Source: Absidia repens | Lineage: Eukaryota > Mucoromycota > Mucoromycetes > Mucorales > Cunninghamellaceae | Direction: 5' to 3' | Assembly: GCA_002105175.1 (NCBI GenBank) | Contig: MCGE01000008.1 | Coordinates: forward strand, 1,612,001 to 1,676,000 | Length of the DNA stretch: 64,000 nt | Notes under the pieces: generated by a model | Databases searched by the model: none | The model's input: only the letters and a program-made list of their open reading frames with translations | What the model was told of the DNA's origin: nothing | Translations under genes and position numbers: made by a program | In this document: one piece after another, positions 26,306 to 38,115 of the stretch | Position numbering within the stretch: the first letter of the stretch is position 1 | How the letters are laid out: each line of letters begins with the position of its first letter

Positions 26306-29300
26306 TTACCAGACAGGGACACCAGCTTCGATTTCTTTGGGAGTAGTAGGTTGACCGATCAAGGCATCACTTAAGAAACCATATTCTTCTTGGTAATGCT
26401 TCTTCTTGTTACCAGTGGCAACGGAGGCAGAGGGGGCACGACCAGTGTAGCGAGGTTGCTTACCGGCATGGTGTTGAGTTTGAGACAAGGCGGTGGTGAT
26501 ACGAGGTTGGACGTGTTGCCAGACACCCATGTTCAAAGGTTCTTCTTGACACCAGACGATTTCAGCGTTGGGGTACTTATCAGCATGTTCCTTGATTTGT
26601 TCGTAAGGGAAGGGGTTCAATTGTTCGACACGAGAAATGGCAATATCGGTCATCTTGTTTTGTTCACGGGCCTTCAATAAAGCATAGTACACTTGACCAC
26701 TGCAGAGAATGTGCTTGGTGATCTTTTCAGGAGCTTCCAGTTGTTCAGGATGTTCATCAGGCAAGTACAATTGGAAGTGAGAGTCACCAGTCATTTCTTC
26801 TAAAGAGGAGCGGGCCATAGGGTGACGAAGCATAGCCTTGGAGAAAGGAAGAATCAACTAAATTAAGCAAAAAATAAAGGTTGAGTCAATAAATCCGCAA
26901 AATGAGTGTAACATCAATAAATAAAAAAAAAATAACTTACAGGCTTTCTGAATTCACGGCAGATTTGACGACGAAGGACATGGAAGTATTGAGAAGGAGT
27001 AGAGGCATACACAACTTGCATGTTACAGTCTTGGTGAATACGGTTCAACTTTTCGGGGGATGGGTAGACATATGGGTTGTCATCACAGAGTTGTAAGTAT
27101 CTTTCGATACGAGAAGAAGAATGTTCAGGACCTTGACCATCATAACCGTGAGGAAGGGTCATGACCAGACCAGTGCGTTGGAGCCATTTTTGTTCACCGG
27201 CAGCGAGGAATTGATCGACGATACATTGAGCATTGTTAGCGAAATCACCGAATTGAGCTTCCCAGACGACCAAGGCATTGGGATCCACCAAAGAGTAACC
27301 CAATTCAAAACCAAGCACACCAAATTCAGATAAAGATGAGTTGGAAATAGACAAGGCACCTTGTTCAGAAGAGATGTGGTTCAACATGGTATACTTGTTG
27401 GCAGTCTTTTGGTCGTGTAACACAGCATGACGTTGGGAGAAGGTACCACGTTCGACATCTTGACCAGACACACGGATGTGCTTGCCTTCCAAAAGCAAAC
27501 TACCCCAAGCCAAAGCTTCAGCGGTGGACCAATCAACATCTTGACCAGAAGTCAAATTCTTTTCACGGTTTTGCAAGATACGCTTCAAGTTGCGGTGGAC
27601 GTTGAAGTCATGAGGTAAAGTGGTCAAAGCCTTGCCAACTTGTTGAAGAGTTTCAGAGGTGACACCAGTGGGGTAGTGATCAAGAATCTCTTCGGCCAAT
27701 TCCTTGGGAGACTTGAAACCTAATGGTTGTTCATACAAAAAAATTAAAAAAAAAGAACCATGAATACATGAGCATCCATAACAAAACAAGAAACAAAGTA
27801 CTTTATCTTCCATCCACACCAGTCCTCTCTTCAACCAACTTTCTCTTACTTACCAGGCCATGAGCTTGATTGCCATTCACGAGAGGTAGGCTTGTAATCC
27901 TTGCTAGCAGAGTAAGATTCTTCCAAAATGTTCCAAACACGCTTCTTGTTGGAGTCAATTTCGTCAGCACTCAAAGTACCTTCCTTCTTGAGTTGAGTTT
28001 CGTACTTTTGGGCAACAGGAGTTTGCTTGGCGATGGCTTCGTACATCTTGGGTTGGGTGAACATGGGTTGATCAGTTTCGTTGTGGCCATGCTTACGGTA
28101 ACAGACAAGATCAATGACAACATCACGATGGAAGGTTTGACGCCAGTCAGCAGCCAATTGCATCACATAGGTCACAGCTTCAGCATCATCACCGTTCACG
28201 TGGAACACAGGAGCGTTGACAGACTTGGCAATATCAGTACAGTAAGGGGTGGAGCGACCATAGCGAGGATCGGTGGTGAAACCAATTTGGTTGTTGACAA
28301 CAATGTGGACGGTACCACCAGTAGAGTAAGCAGGTAAATCGTGGAAGCCCATGGTTTCGTAGACCACACCTTGACCAGCGAAAGCAGCATCACCGTGCAT
28401 AATCACAGACATGGAGCGCTTGCCTTCGGTATCCTTGCCATAGTATTGAAGAGCACGGGTCTTACCAAGAACAACGGGGTTGACAGCTTCCAAATGGGAG
28501 GGGTTGGCAACCAAAGAAAGATGCACGCGCTTGCCAGAAGGAGTAGGACGGACATAGTTCATACCAAGATGGTACTTGACATCACCAGATCCTTCTTCGG
28601 AGGGTTCCAAAGATCCACTGAATTCACAGAAGATAGATTCGTTGGGTTTGCGGACAACGTTGCTGAGAACATTGAGACGACCACGATGAGGCATACCGAT
28701 GACAATAGATTCAACACCGAGATCAACAGAGCGGTCAATCTAATTTTTTAAAAAAAAACAGTAAGTGATCAATCTTTTTATATCCTCCTAACCTAACGTA
28801 TACAAATGGCCACTCATTCCATCCCCTCTCTCGGTCTAATAATACTTACCAAAGCCTTCATACCAGGGATAAGGGTTTCACCACCTTCAAGACCGAAACG
28901 CTTTTCAGAAGGATACTTGGAGGCAACAAAACGTTCGAAAGAGTCAGACCAAGTAAGACGATCCAAAATGACACGCTTTTCATCAACAGAGTACTTGTAG
29001 GGTTGAGGGTTTTCGATACGTTGACGAATCCAGTCGCATTGGGCACGATCAGGAATATGAATGTATTCGATACCAATAGAACCACCTATAGAAAAAAATT
29101 TAATATTAATATCTATTACAAATACAAAGCACCACAAAATCCCTCATCAATATATCCATGTATCCATCCACTTACAGTAAATCTTCTTCAATACATCAAC
29201 AATTTCACGTAAGGTCATTTCCTTTTCATCATTGCCTAAAGCAGGCAAGATACCGGGACCCAAGTTGAATTTACGGTCAAGGTCCTTTTCGGTGAATCCA

Positions 29301-29830
29301 TAGTAGGCATAGTCGAGTTCAGGAGGGGTGGTGCTATCGAGGTCAGCATGTTGAATACCCAAGGGATCGAGACTGGCAATGTGATGACCACGGACTTGAT
29401 AGGCACGGACCAAAAGTTGAATCTTCATGTGTTCGATGACATCCTTGGAAGAAGCATTGACAGCACCGGCACCAGGCATAGCAGGTAAACGAGCACTAGC
29501 AGAAGGGACAAGGTTAGGAGGAGGGCTGTAGGCTTGGGTAGAGGGGACACCGTTAGCCATGTTCTTGAAGTAAATTTGCCAGGAGAGATGGACAGAAGAA
29601 GGATCCTTCAACCAAGCTTCATACATTTCTTCAATATAGCTGGCGGCACCACCTTGTAAAAACCCATCGGTGGATTCAGGAGCAACGGTGGTTTTGGCCA
29701 AATGAGCTTGGCTGGTGTGGAAGCTTGCGACAGAAGAGGCACGGAGGGAAGATGGTTGTTGTCGTGCAATATGAATGCTTCGTTGAGCAAGAGGTTTGGC
29801 AGCACGGGCCAGTGCTGACAATCGATACAT
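26306..29830 (-). CDS. KGD1: 2-oxoglutarate dehydrogenase E1 component, mitochondrial
   Basis: Minus-strand exons 29830-29176, 29085-28850, 28739-27854, 27719-26941, 26857-26306 give 1035 residues (yeast Kgd1 is 1014). This thiamine-diphosphate E1 decarboxylates 2-oxoglutarate and passes the succinyl group to the E2 lipoate in the matrix TCA-cycle complex. The N-terminus is rich in Arg, Ser and Ala with almost no acid ([20 protein letters not shown]), a mitochondrial targeting peptide. Landmarks: [49 protein letters not shown] (cofactor site), [25 protein letters not shown] and the C-terminal [14 protein letters not shown]-richer, T-poor codon use compared with the neighbours suggests high expression. 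Confidence 0.97.
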
Positions 29831-30569
29831 GATGTTATATAAAAGAGAAGGGAGAAAGAAAAAAAAAAAAAAGGTGGGGGAAAAAAAGTAAATAAAGAGA
29901 GCGGGTTCAAACAAGGTCAAATAAAATTTATAGTGACTTTTGGAGTCAGTCAGGCCAAGCGAAGCCAGGAGGCCGACCGGTGTTCCAAATCCGTTTGGAC
30001 CCGTACATCACCGGAAAAACAGAACCGCCACCGACTACATATAAATCGTTTGACATATACTCTTTCCCTCTCCAAAAATACAAAGAATCATAGTAATAAA
30101 AACAATCGTCAGTGTCATCATCAACATCATTGTTTGAACGGCTCATAATCCGCATTCATCAAAGTCACCTCTTTCCCAATTTTTTTTTGTTTTTACAGTA
30201 CGCATATTTTTCAGGTGCCGCACCAGTTTTTCAACGCACTTTCCCGTCTTCTTCCATCCAGTGCGAAGAAGATTCGGAATACGATCATTTTAAAGCTGAA
30301 TCCCCCGAATAAAACATTTTCCCGAAAAAGTCATCATTGTCCTTTTTTTTGGATTTTTTTTTATTGAATTGAAATATGGTAACAAAGGATATAAAAAAAT
30401 TGACTAACACTATAACAAAGAATACATATGGCGATAGAGAGGGGAGGAGTGAGGATTGGGTGGATATATACAAAATAAAATGTAAATAAATAACAGTAAC
30501 AGAAAAATAAAAAAATAAAAGGGGTAGTAAAACCAGATCAAAAAACGACCAGGCTCGGATGAATCCTAC
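29831..30569. promoter_or_regulatory. 2-oxoglutarate dehydrogenase promoter and ATG101 3' flank
   Basis: No gene seen. A GC-rich stretch at 29940-30030, unusual for this window, includes the dyad TCCAAA-TCCG-TTTGGA at 29984-29999, about 155 bp upstream of the dehydrogenase start. A second short dyad GGTGC-C-GCACC is at 30214-30224. Confidence 0.45.
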
Positions 30570-31840
30570 TTATCTATTTGGTAGAGCGGATGATGAGGAG
30601 CGTGATGCAGTAGGTCGTTGTTGTTGTTGCTGAGCAGTAGTAGTAGTAGTAGCAGCAGCAGTAGCAGCAGTGTCGGTCATAGGAGCATCAGTCACAAGTA
30701 ATCGTTTAATCATAGCACTCCAGGATTCGGATTTTGAAGGAATGGCAATCTAAAAATAAAAAAATAAAAAAAAAAATTGTTCAATTATTCATACGAATTC
30801 ATAAATATTTTACTGTATTATACGTTACTTGGTATGGGAAGGGGTTGCCATCAGTAGTAGTAATGGATGGTATATGCTCTTTGTGATCATTTGCCAGCTT
30901 CAGAATGGCCAGTAGACATTGTGATAATTGTCGTTCACATGCACGTCGTACCCTTTGTCTATCTATATCAAGTAATATAATAAAAAAAATTAGCAGGTGA
31001 TCAAAAAAAAAAAAAAAATTGGTGGGTTAAGAATGAATGATTGACGGGTTGGTTGACTAAAAATTACCTAGTTCGCTTTCTGGGTAAGCCAATCCTATTG
31101 TCAAAGCCCATTGTTCCCAACAAACAAGTTCCTCGGATTTGGTGAATTGGAACAAACTTTTTTTTCTCCTTTTTTCATAAAACAAGACAGCTATCTAAAA
31201 AATAAAGAAAAAGATGAGTAAAAGAAATCGATGATCCGGGGCGGCTGAACACTTTTACTGACTTACTTTCCCTTGTCTGGCATTATTTTGTATGGATTGC
31301 AGGAATTCATTAGCCTTTTCTTCAACCAGAGTCTCCACCTCTTTACTATCAGTGATCGACTAACAAATAAAAAGTGTGAGTCACTAAAATTATGCATGAC
31401 ATCCCTCTCCCCCCCCCGCACTGACATTGTTTATCTTTTTTTTTTTAATACTGCTTACCACAGTCGTATCCAAAACACGTAGTTCCCGTGGAGTGACATT
31501 GACCAGCAAGCGGTGGAAAAAGATAGAGTGGAGGAGAGCTGATAAAAAAAATAGGAGACCCCATACATACATATGTCAGTTCATGAGGCAATAAAGATGC
31601 TGTTCTTGATAACGTGTTATTTTTCCTTTTCTTTACCTCGGAGGACATCCTTCAAGTACTCTTTAGGTACTGATACCTATAGAATGAAAAAAGAAGAAGA
31701 GATGAGAAGATATTCATAGCTGCGGCTATTTCTACATTGTATTTCAGTCATCTCCTCTCCAACACCTAAAAAAAGACCAACCCTTTATCGTTGTAAGACC
31801 TTACCATTTCAATGCCAAACTCTTGTGCGCTTGTGGCCAT
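30570..31840 (-). CDS. ATG101: Autophagy-related protein 101
   Basis: Minus-strand exons 31840-31805, 31676-31637, 31538-31459, 31359-31267, 31194-31068, 30962-30829, 30749-30570 give 229 residues (family about 215-220). Atg101 is a HORMA-fold partner of Atg13 in the Atg1/ULK initiation complex. It occurs in animals, fission yeast and many fungi but not budding yeast. Recognisable blocks: ALLHSIFFHRLLVNVTPRE, TLVEEKANEFLQSIQ, AVLFYEKRRKKSLFQF, CWEQWALTIGL and PFPYQIAIPSKSESW. A Thr/Ala/Gln-rich tail (about 45 residues) is not conserved. Its start codon is 256 bp from the divergent MoCF-domain gene, implying a shared promoter region. Confidence 0.93.
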
Positions 31841-32096
31841 GGTAAAAGTAAAAGTAAAAGTAAAAGGAGGAGTGTATTAAGGTATAAAAATAAAAAAGAC
31901 TAAATAGGTAAAAAGTAGTAATGAAATACGAGTAAAAAAATAAAAAGTGAAAAGAGGCAAAGGGAAAAAAAAAATGCAAGAAATAAATAGCGTTGGATTT
32001 TTGAGCCCAACGGGAATTGAAATTACCAAGCAGGTAAAAAAAAAAAAAAAAAAATCTTTTGGGTGGTGTGCTTTTTTTCCTCTCCCCCTTCTGCCC

Positions 32097-33236
32097 ATGT
32101 CTCATCTTTTTAGCTTAGCCTTAAGACATCGACCCACCGCAGTTTTTTCTCGATCTCGCTCTGTATTGGACAAAACATCGATACTACACCCTCCCCTTCG
32201 TTGCATCAATACCATCACACCTACTCCAATGGAACCTTCTTTTACTGCTGCCTGCTGTATAATGTAAGTTTATCTTGCTTAAAACAACCTGGACCGTACT
32301 GACTGAGCTATTTTTCCTTCTTTTTAGTGGCGATGAAATTCTGAATGGGAAAACTAGGGAATCAAACGCCCACTTTTTGTGTAAGTCTTCCTTCATTGTG
32401 GGATAGATACATCCAAGTGATATAGAAATATTCATGTATGTTCTTATTTATTACAGCACGATATCTCTTTGATATGGGAATCAGTTTGAAACGAGTAGAA
32501 GTGATTGCTGATGACTACGATGCTATAGCGGAAACGATTACTCGTTTGTCAAGTCAACATGATGTTGTCTTCACAAGTGGTGGCATTGGTAAGTTGTGTT
32601 TGTGAGTGATTAACAGCTGATACAGAACAATTTATGCTGACATACCGATTTTTTTTTATAACAGGACCTACGCACGACGATTTAACGTACAATGCCATTG
32701 CCAAGGCCTACTCATTACCCTTAAAACTCGACGAAGAAACCTGCGAATCAATGAAGGCAAAATCAATAAACCGGTTCCCGGATTGGACATTGACAGAGGC
32801 GCGTAAACGGATGGCTATTTTCCCTCATCCTGCCAAGATTCTCCGTGTGGATTCTGACCTGTGGGTGCCTATTGTGGTGGTCAATGAAAATATCCACATC
32901 TTACCAGGTATTCCCCGTCTTTTTGAAAGTCTGATGCATTCATTACGGCCCCATTTGGAACAAGCCATGGCAAAGAAAGACATTACTGGCAAATACTATC
33001 GTATAGAAATCGCAACCACTCGTCCTGAAAGTAAGATCGCTCCTTGTCTCTCGAAAACTCAGGCGCTGGTGGAGGACAAGCATATTAAGATTGGAAGCTA
33101 TCCCAAGTGGGCAACTGGTCCAGATGGCGAAAGGGTTGTCGTCAGTATTGTTGGCAAAGATGAAGCGGCGGTTAAGGAAACGGCGAAATCAATCTCTGAA
33201 GAAATCGATGGTTGGGAATATATCAAGAAGGTTTAG
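32097..33236 (+). CDS. MoCF-domain (molybdopterin-binding-like) protein, FAD synthase N-domain type
   Basis: Exons 32097-32263, 32328-32380, 32457-32588, 32665-33236 give 307 residues. The fold signature of MoCF_biosynth proteins is clear: IIGDEILNGKTRESNAHFL, VEVIADDYDAIAETI, VVFTSGGIGPTHDDLTYNAI and ILPGIPRLFESLM. In this family (CinA, and the N-terminal half of animal FAD synthase) the domain is a phosphatase or hydrolase of nucleotide cofactors, or binds molybdopterin. Fungal stand-alone members are poorly characterised. The Arg/Ser-rich N-terminus before MEPSFTA could be a mitochondrial targeting sequence; if so, translation from the internal ATG would give a cytosolic form. All three introns keep phase. 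Confidence 0.88.
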
Positions 33237-33887
33237 AGTGCTACTGTGTGTATGTGTTTGTGATGGATAGCTAGTTTAGTTTAGTTACTATTAGATGGAT
33301 AGATTAGACTTGTATATTTGTTTTGTCATGTATTTTTTTAGTTGTTTGGAAATAAACATGCATGTTGTATTATCTTTTTTTTTATTTTTGCTTTGTCTTG
33401 TGTCTTGTTTCTTCATGGTGTAATATTGTATCGACTACTGTATATCATTCCCCCGTTTTCCTTCTGTATTTTATATGTCATATCGCGTAGTTTTTGTCCC
33501 TTATCATATCTGACGAGTTTGATCGATTACTGTGTTATGAGGTGATCAATAATACTCCGTGTTTTCCACATACATACCACTCCTTTTTCAATGCAAACAT
33601 TCCCAAGAATAATTTTCCATTTATCTACTAGTACCCTCTCCCATTTTGGATGGAGCATTCCCTCCTGACTGTACCGATTTAACTATAGACCAAGGCATAT
33701 CACAATAAAACTATATTTTTATTCTATCATACAATCTTCACTGTTATCATCTGTCTAACATTTAGTGCTATACGCTCCATTGATATTTCATAATAAAAGA
33801 ATGGTTTTTATTATCAAAAGGAAAAGGTGGTATCTATTCTAAACTATTCTATACTACAAAGTCTATACTACTTCTATACGAGTTGTA
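33237..33887. other. Convergent intergenic region, MoCF gene / methyltransferase
   Basis: No gene seen; AT-rich, with poly(A)-type hexamers for both flanking genes. No copy of repeat A was found here. Confidence 0.5.
33351..33356 (+). terminator. Candidate polyadenylation signal of the MoCF-domain gene
   Basis: AATAAA 115 bp downstream of the stop, followed by T-rich sequence. Confidence 0.5.
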
Positions 33888-35006
33888 TCAATAGTCCATG
33901 GCGCAAAACATCAGCAATGCAAATCGATCATCAGCTGCCTTGATTTGATTTCCAGCACGCCGTGATCCCACAAAGACATAGATCTGCTCTTCGTAGCCAA
34001 GCGGTCGCCCAATATTGCTGTCCTCATCATCCTCGTCGTCAGTACCATCCTCCTCCTTCTTGTCCTTATTGCAGTTGTTGTCACCGAGAATCCGTGCTGG
34101 TTCATAGTCAAAGTACCTGCCAAAATGATGATCCCAGAATCCGGTTTCCTTTTCGAGCGACCTGCATTTGTAACCAATCACCACCTTAGTGTCCACATTG
34201 TCTACTTTGCACAAATCCAAAAGTGTATCCATCAAGAGTTCAAAGAGTTCGGGGAAATACACGCAGTCACTGATCACCACCAAATCGAATTGACCGCCTA
34301 CTTTATCCAATAATCGCTTGCTGTCTTGATGATTTCCCCAATGCAACCGTTCACAAAATACCTGAGCATGTGCACCGTCTTGGATATGATGTTCTTGGAC
34401 ATTTTCTTCTATTAGTGGGATGACAGGTTCAAGATCTGTAATATAAACTTGACAGTCCGATCCAAGCATGTTGGCAATAGCAATGCCACAATAACCAGTA
34501 CCTTTATATAAAAAACGGGGAGCAATAGTTGAGTACACAAACGGCCAATATGGTGTATGATTGAGTAAAATACAACTTACCAGCACCCAATTCTAAAATG
34601 GTGTATGGTTTTTTCGTGGTATCACCATTGTCCTTGACGTCTGAGTTGGTCGAGCTGTCGTGTTTGTTGTAAAAGGCTGAAGGTATGGGGTTGGGTGGAT
34701 CGAGTACCAAGCCATTATCTGGTGAGAAATATGATTGGAGGGTATAAGCACTAATAGAGAAAGGACGAAGAAAAAAATATCTCGGCAAGATTAGTCAACT
34801 CCATCTTTTTGATTATGATTGACTGATCTCGGTCCGTCTTACCTTTGCCATATCTTGCCAGCCAAGCCCAAGTTGTCAATATCTTGTCGAAGCGACAGCA
34901 CGTTGGATATTTGAATGCCCTCAGGGGGACCTTTCGAAGCTTCTACATTAAGTCCAGTAGGCATATTGCCAATGATGAAGTCCTTATCATGTACACCGTC
35001 AGCCAT
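33888..35006 (-). CDS. METTL21/Methyltransf_16-type protein lysine methyltransferase
   Basis: Minus-strand exons 35006-34843, 34750-34581, 34501-33888 give 315 residues. Motif I for S-adenosylmethionine binding is LELGAGTGYCGIAIANML, and the family DxxY-type region is FDLVVISDCVYFPELFELL. The N-terminal block QDIDNLGLAGKIWQRAYTLQSYF is the part that places it in the METTL21/EFM group, which methylates lysines of chaperones, elongation factors or other cytosolic proteins. The substrate cannot be told from sequence. A Lys/Asp/Glu-rich insert (KDKKEEDGTDDEDDED) lies between the core and the last strand. Divergent from the Abp1 gene with 222 bp between start codons. Confidence 0.88.
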
Positions 35007-35091
35007 AATAAGTCGAGTAAATGGGATCTATGGTGAAAGATGGATTAAAAAAAACAAAAAAAAAATATATAAAGCTTAACTTACCAGCGCT

Positions 35092-35116
35092 AGCCTATTT
35101 AGGCTGTCGGCCTAAA
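35092..35116. promoter_or_regulatory. Overlapping dyads in the methyltransferase/Abp1 divergent promoter
   Basis: AGCCTA-TT-TAGGCT at 35092-35105 overlaps TTTAGGC-TGTCG-GCCTAAA at 35098-35116. The three half sites (R-GCCTA) sit in the middle of a 222-bp divergent promoter, and suggest a symmetric DNA-binding site. No known factor is assigned. Confidence 0.4.
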
Positions 35117-35228
35117 ACAAAATGGTCGGACGTTCAAATTCATTTTTTACAATTCTTGGCTCGCTCGCTTTCTGCGTTTTTTCTTTTTCTTTTCTTTTTA
35201 ATATTTCCATCATAAATACAACAACAAT

Positions 35229-37662
35229 ATGAGTCTTTCAGTCAACTTTTCGACCAATTCGAAGGACCTTACCGCTGCTCATCAAGCGGTGGTTTCTGAT
35301 TCTGACGACACAAACTGGCTTATCTACGGTTACGAAAAAGGAACAAACGACTTGAAAGTCCAAGACACTGGAGGTAAGCGGAAAAACCCAAAAGGAAATC
35401 ATCATGATGGCTGCAAATATTTGAAGACTAATAATTCTTTCTCTTTTACATATATTACATTTTTTTTTGGAAAAAAAAAAAAAGACGGTGGCCTAGAAGA
35501 GCTTTACGACGAATTCAGTGATGGTAAAGTCCAGTTTGCCTTGGCACGCGTTATTGACCCTAACTCTCAGCTACCAAAGTTGGTCTTCATTGGTTGGGTA
35601 AGTATACTATTGTTAATAAATTTGACCATATTTATCAATTATATCTAACCCAAATGCGTTTTTCTTTTGTTCTGTTTTACAGTGTGGTAGCGGTGTGCCA
35701 GAAACTCGAAAAGGTTTCTTTAACTCTCACTTAAGCGAAGTATCCAAATTCTTCAAGGTAAGATCCCTTTCTGAACATACTTACTATCCCCAATATACTT
35801 ACCTTTCTGTTTTATTATGTTTAACAGAGCTTCCATGTACAAATCAATGCCCGAAACGAGGTAAGAATTATAAAGAGGTAGCACGGTCAGATATATGGGG
35901 GGAAGCATGATTAGCTAATATGTGTGTTAATTTTAGGCCGACGTGGAGCCTGAATTGATCATGAAACGTGTTTCTGAATCCTCTGGTGCCAACTATAGTG
36001 TCCACAAGGAATCTCAACGTGCTCAACCAGCAGTGACCCCAGTGGTAAGATATATTTAATAAAAAAGGACGAGGTGATGATTATGAAAAGGGAGAGACAG
36101 GGCATATGCCAATCATTTGTTTACATCTTCCGTATTTATTTATTTATTTTTCACTAGAACTCTGTCTACAAACGAACCGAAGTGCCTGATATTGCTGCTA
36201 TGCAACGTGAATCAATGAAACGGGACGGTCCACCTCCACCTGTCGTAAGTATTTTGGAAAAAGAAAATAAATGTTTGATGGATTTGTGATTAATAAATAT
36301 GTACATATACTTTTAGGGAACTACTTACAAACCTGTCCAAACAGCACCAAAGCCATTAGCTAGTCGATGGGGATCAGCAACAACGAACCAGGATACCGGT
36401 GCTGCAGCTGTACGAGCCGAACGTGAACGTGCGGAAAAGGAAGCCAGGGATCGGGAAGAACAAGCAGCTCGTGATCGGGATGTTAAAGAGCGACAACGTG
36501 CCGTAGAACAGGAACAGCAATACAAGCAACAACAAGCACAACGTGACGCGGAAGAGTCTGCTCAAAGGGAAGCTGAAGAATTACAACGTCAACGTCAACA
36601 ACAACAAGCAGATGAAGAAAGACGACGACAACAAGCTGCTGCTGCCGCTGAAGAAGAAGAACGTGAACGTGAACAAGAACATCAACGCCAACAACAACAA
36701 CAAGCGGAAGAACAGGAACGTCAACGTCAGCAAGCTGCTGCTGAAGAACAGGAACGACAACGTCAACAACAACAACAACAACAACAACAAGCTGCTGCTG
36801 CTGCTGCCGCTGCTGCTGCCGAAGAAGAAGAACGTCAACGTCAACAACAACAAGCTGCTGCTGAAGAACAAGAATACCAACGCAAACTACAAGAGGAACA
36901 AGCCCGCCAGCAAGAAGCAGAACGATTACAGGTAAAAGAAAAAAAAAAAAAAAAGAGATTGAGTGGCACTGTTGATGACAAGCATTAAAGGAAATGATTT
37001 AATAACCACTTTTCATCTATTTGATTTAGCGTGAAGAACAAGAACGACAAGCCTCAGAAGTAGTAACAGCTCATTCCTCCGCTCACGCCGCTGGTTCAAA
37101 TGTCTTGTCTGCTGTGGTTCTATTTGGCTACGATGCTGGTAAGTTTGTGGGAAAAAAAAAAGCAGAAATAAGAAAAATAGTGGATTTTTAATGATTTATG
37201 TGTGTTTTAGGTGAATCCAATGAAATGACTCTTTTGGAAGGTGAAGTGGTGACGGAAATCGATCAAGTGGATGATGGATGGTGGTTCGGTGTCAGTGAAG
37301 ATGGTAAAAAGCAAGGTCTCTTCCCTGCTAACTATGTACAATTATTGGAACACGAACAAGAACAACAACATGCTATTCCTACCCCTCCACCAGCACCTGC
37401 TGCTGCTGCTGCTGCTCCTGCTCCTGCTCCTGCTACCCACCACACTCCTGCCGCCGCTCCTGCTGCGCCTGTTGAAGATTTAGGACAAACTGCCATTGGA
37501 TTATATGACTATGAAGCTGGTGAAGGCAATGAAATCTCCTTCCGTGAAAATGATCGTATTACCCACATTGAATTTGTCAGTGAAGATTGGTGGCAAGGTG
37601 CTGGTCCTGATGGCAAATCCTTTGGCTTATTCCCCGCAAATTATGTAGAATTACAACATTGA
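35229..37662 (+). CDS. ABP1: Actin-binding protein Abp1 (drebrin-like: ADF-H plus two SH3)
   Basis: Exons 35229-35373, 35485-35597, 35683-35757, 35828-35860, 35937-36044, 36158-36244, 36317-36931, 37030-37138, 37211-37662 give 578 residues. An N-terminal ADF/cofilin-homology domain (about 1-130; [50 protein letters not shown]) binds F-actin. The middle (about 190-400) is a highly charged Glu/Arg/Gln/Ala coiled coil encoded by CAA/GAA/CGT-rich repeats. Two SH3 domains follow: ALYDY-type [20 protein letters not shown] to [12 protein letters not shown], and [17 protein letters not shown] to [12 protein letters not shown] at the very end. Abp1 links endocytic actin patches to Arp2/3 and SH3 ligands. 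The Pro/Ala-rich linker joins the SH3 pair; yeast Abp1 has one SH3. Confidence 0.96.
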
Positions 37663-37701
37663 TCTTTATGATTATCACCCCCACGCCCTTTACATTCATT
37701 T

Positions 37702-38115
37702 AGTCTTTATCTATTTTTTATATTGTTTACCATTAAATAAAACAAAATGTGTAGAAATTTTTATATCATGTCTGATAGATCGATGGTCTTTCCTTTTTTT
37801 GTTGATATGTATTAGTGGTGCGAAATTAAATGAATTACTATGATAGATATATCCCCCCCCAAAAAAAAACCTGGCTTTACAGCGCAGTTCAGAAAGAAAA
37901 GGGCTTTGGTCTATCTATTTTTTATAGTGTTTATCATTCAATAAAGTAAAACTGTAGAAATTTCTATACCATATCTGGTAGATCAAGAGTTTTATTTTAT
38001 ATTTTTTCATTGTTTACATGAATCAGTGTTGTGCAATTAGGTAGATTGCTATGATAGATATACTGCTCGGGAAAAAGGTAGTCCTAAGGTGCAGTTCAGC
38101 GAGAAGGGAAAAAAA
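37702..38115. repeat. Tandem duplication of about 205 bp in the Abp1 3' flank
   Basis: 37702-37903 and 37904-38115 are diverged direct copies. Matching landmarks are CTATTTTTTATA-TGTTTA-CATT-AATAAA, GTAGAAATTT-TATA-CAT, CTATGATAGATATA and GCGCAGTTCAG/GGTGCAGTTCAG. Each copy contains an AATAAA hexamer. Confidence 0.75.
37736..37741 (+). terminator. Candidate polyadenylation signal of Abp1
   Basis: AATAAA 74 bp after the stop. A second AATAAA lies at the same relative place of the duplicated unit that follows (near 37940). Confidence 0.5.

Noticed and set aside
29940..30010. GC-rich island resembling a tRNA or structured RNA
   Set aside because: No acceptor stem, D-loop or T-loop consensus could be fitted; the dyad is better listed as a promoter motif.
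36543..36935. Asn/Lys-rich open frame in a shifted frame of Abp1, and Leu-rich frame on the opposite strand
   Set aside because: Both are shadows of the CAA/GAA/CGT repeat that codes for the Abp1 coiled coil.
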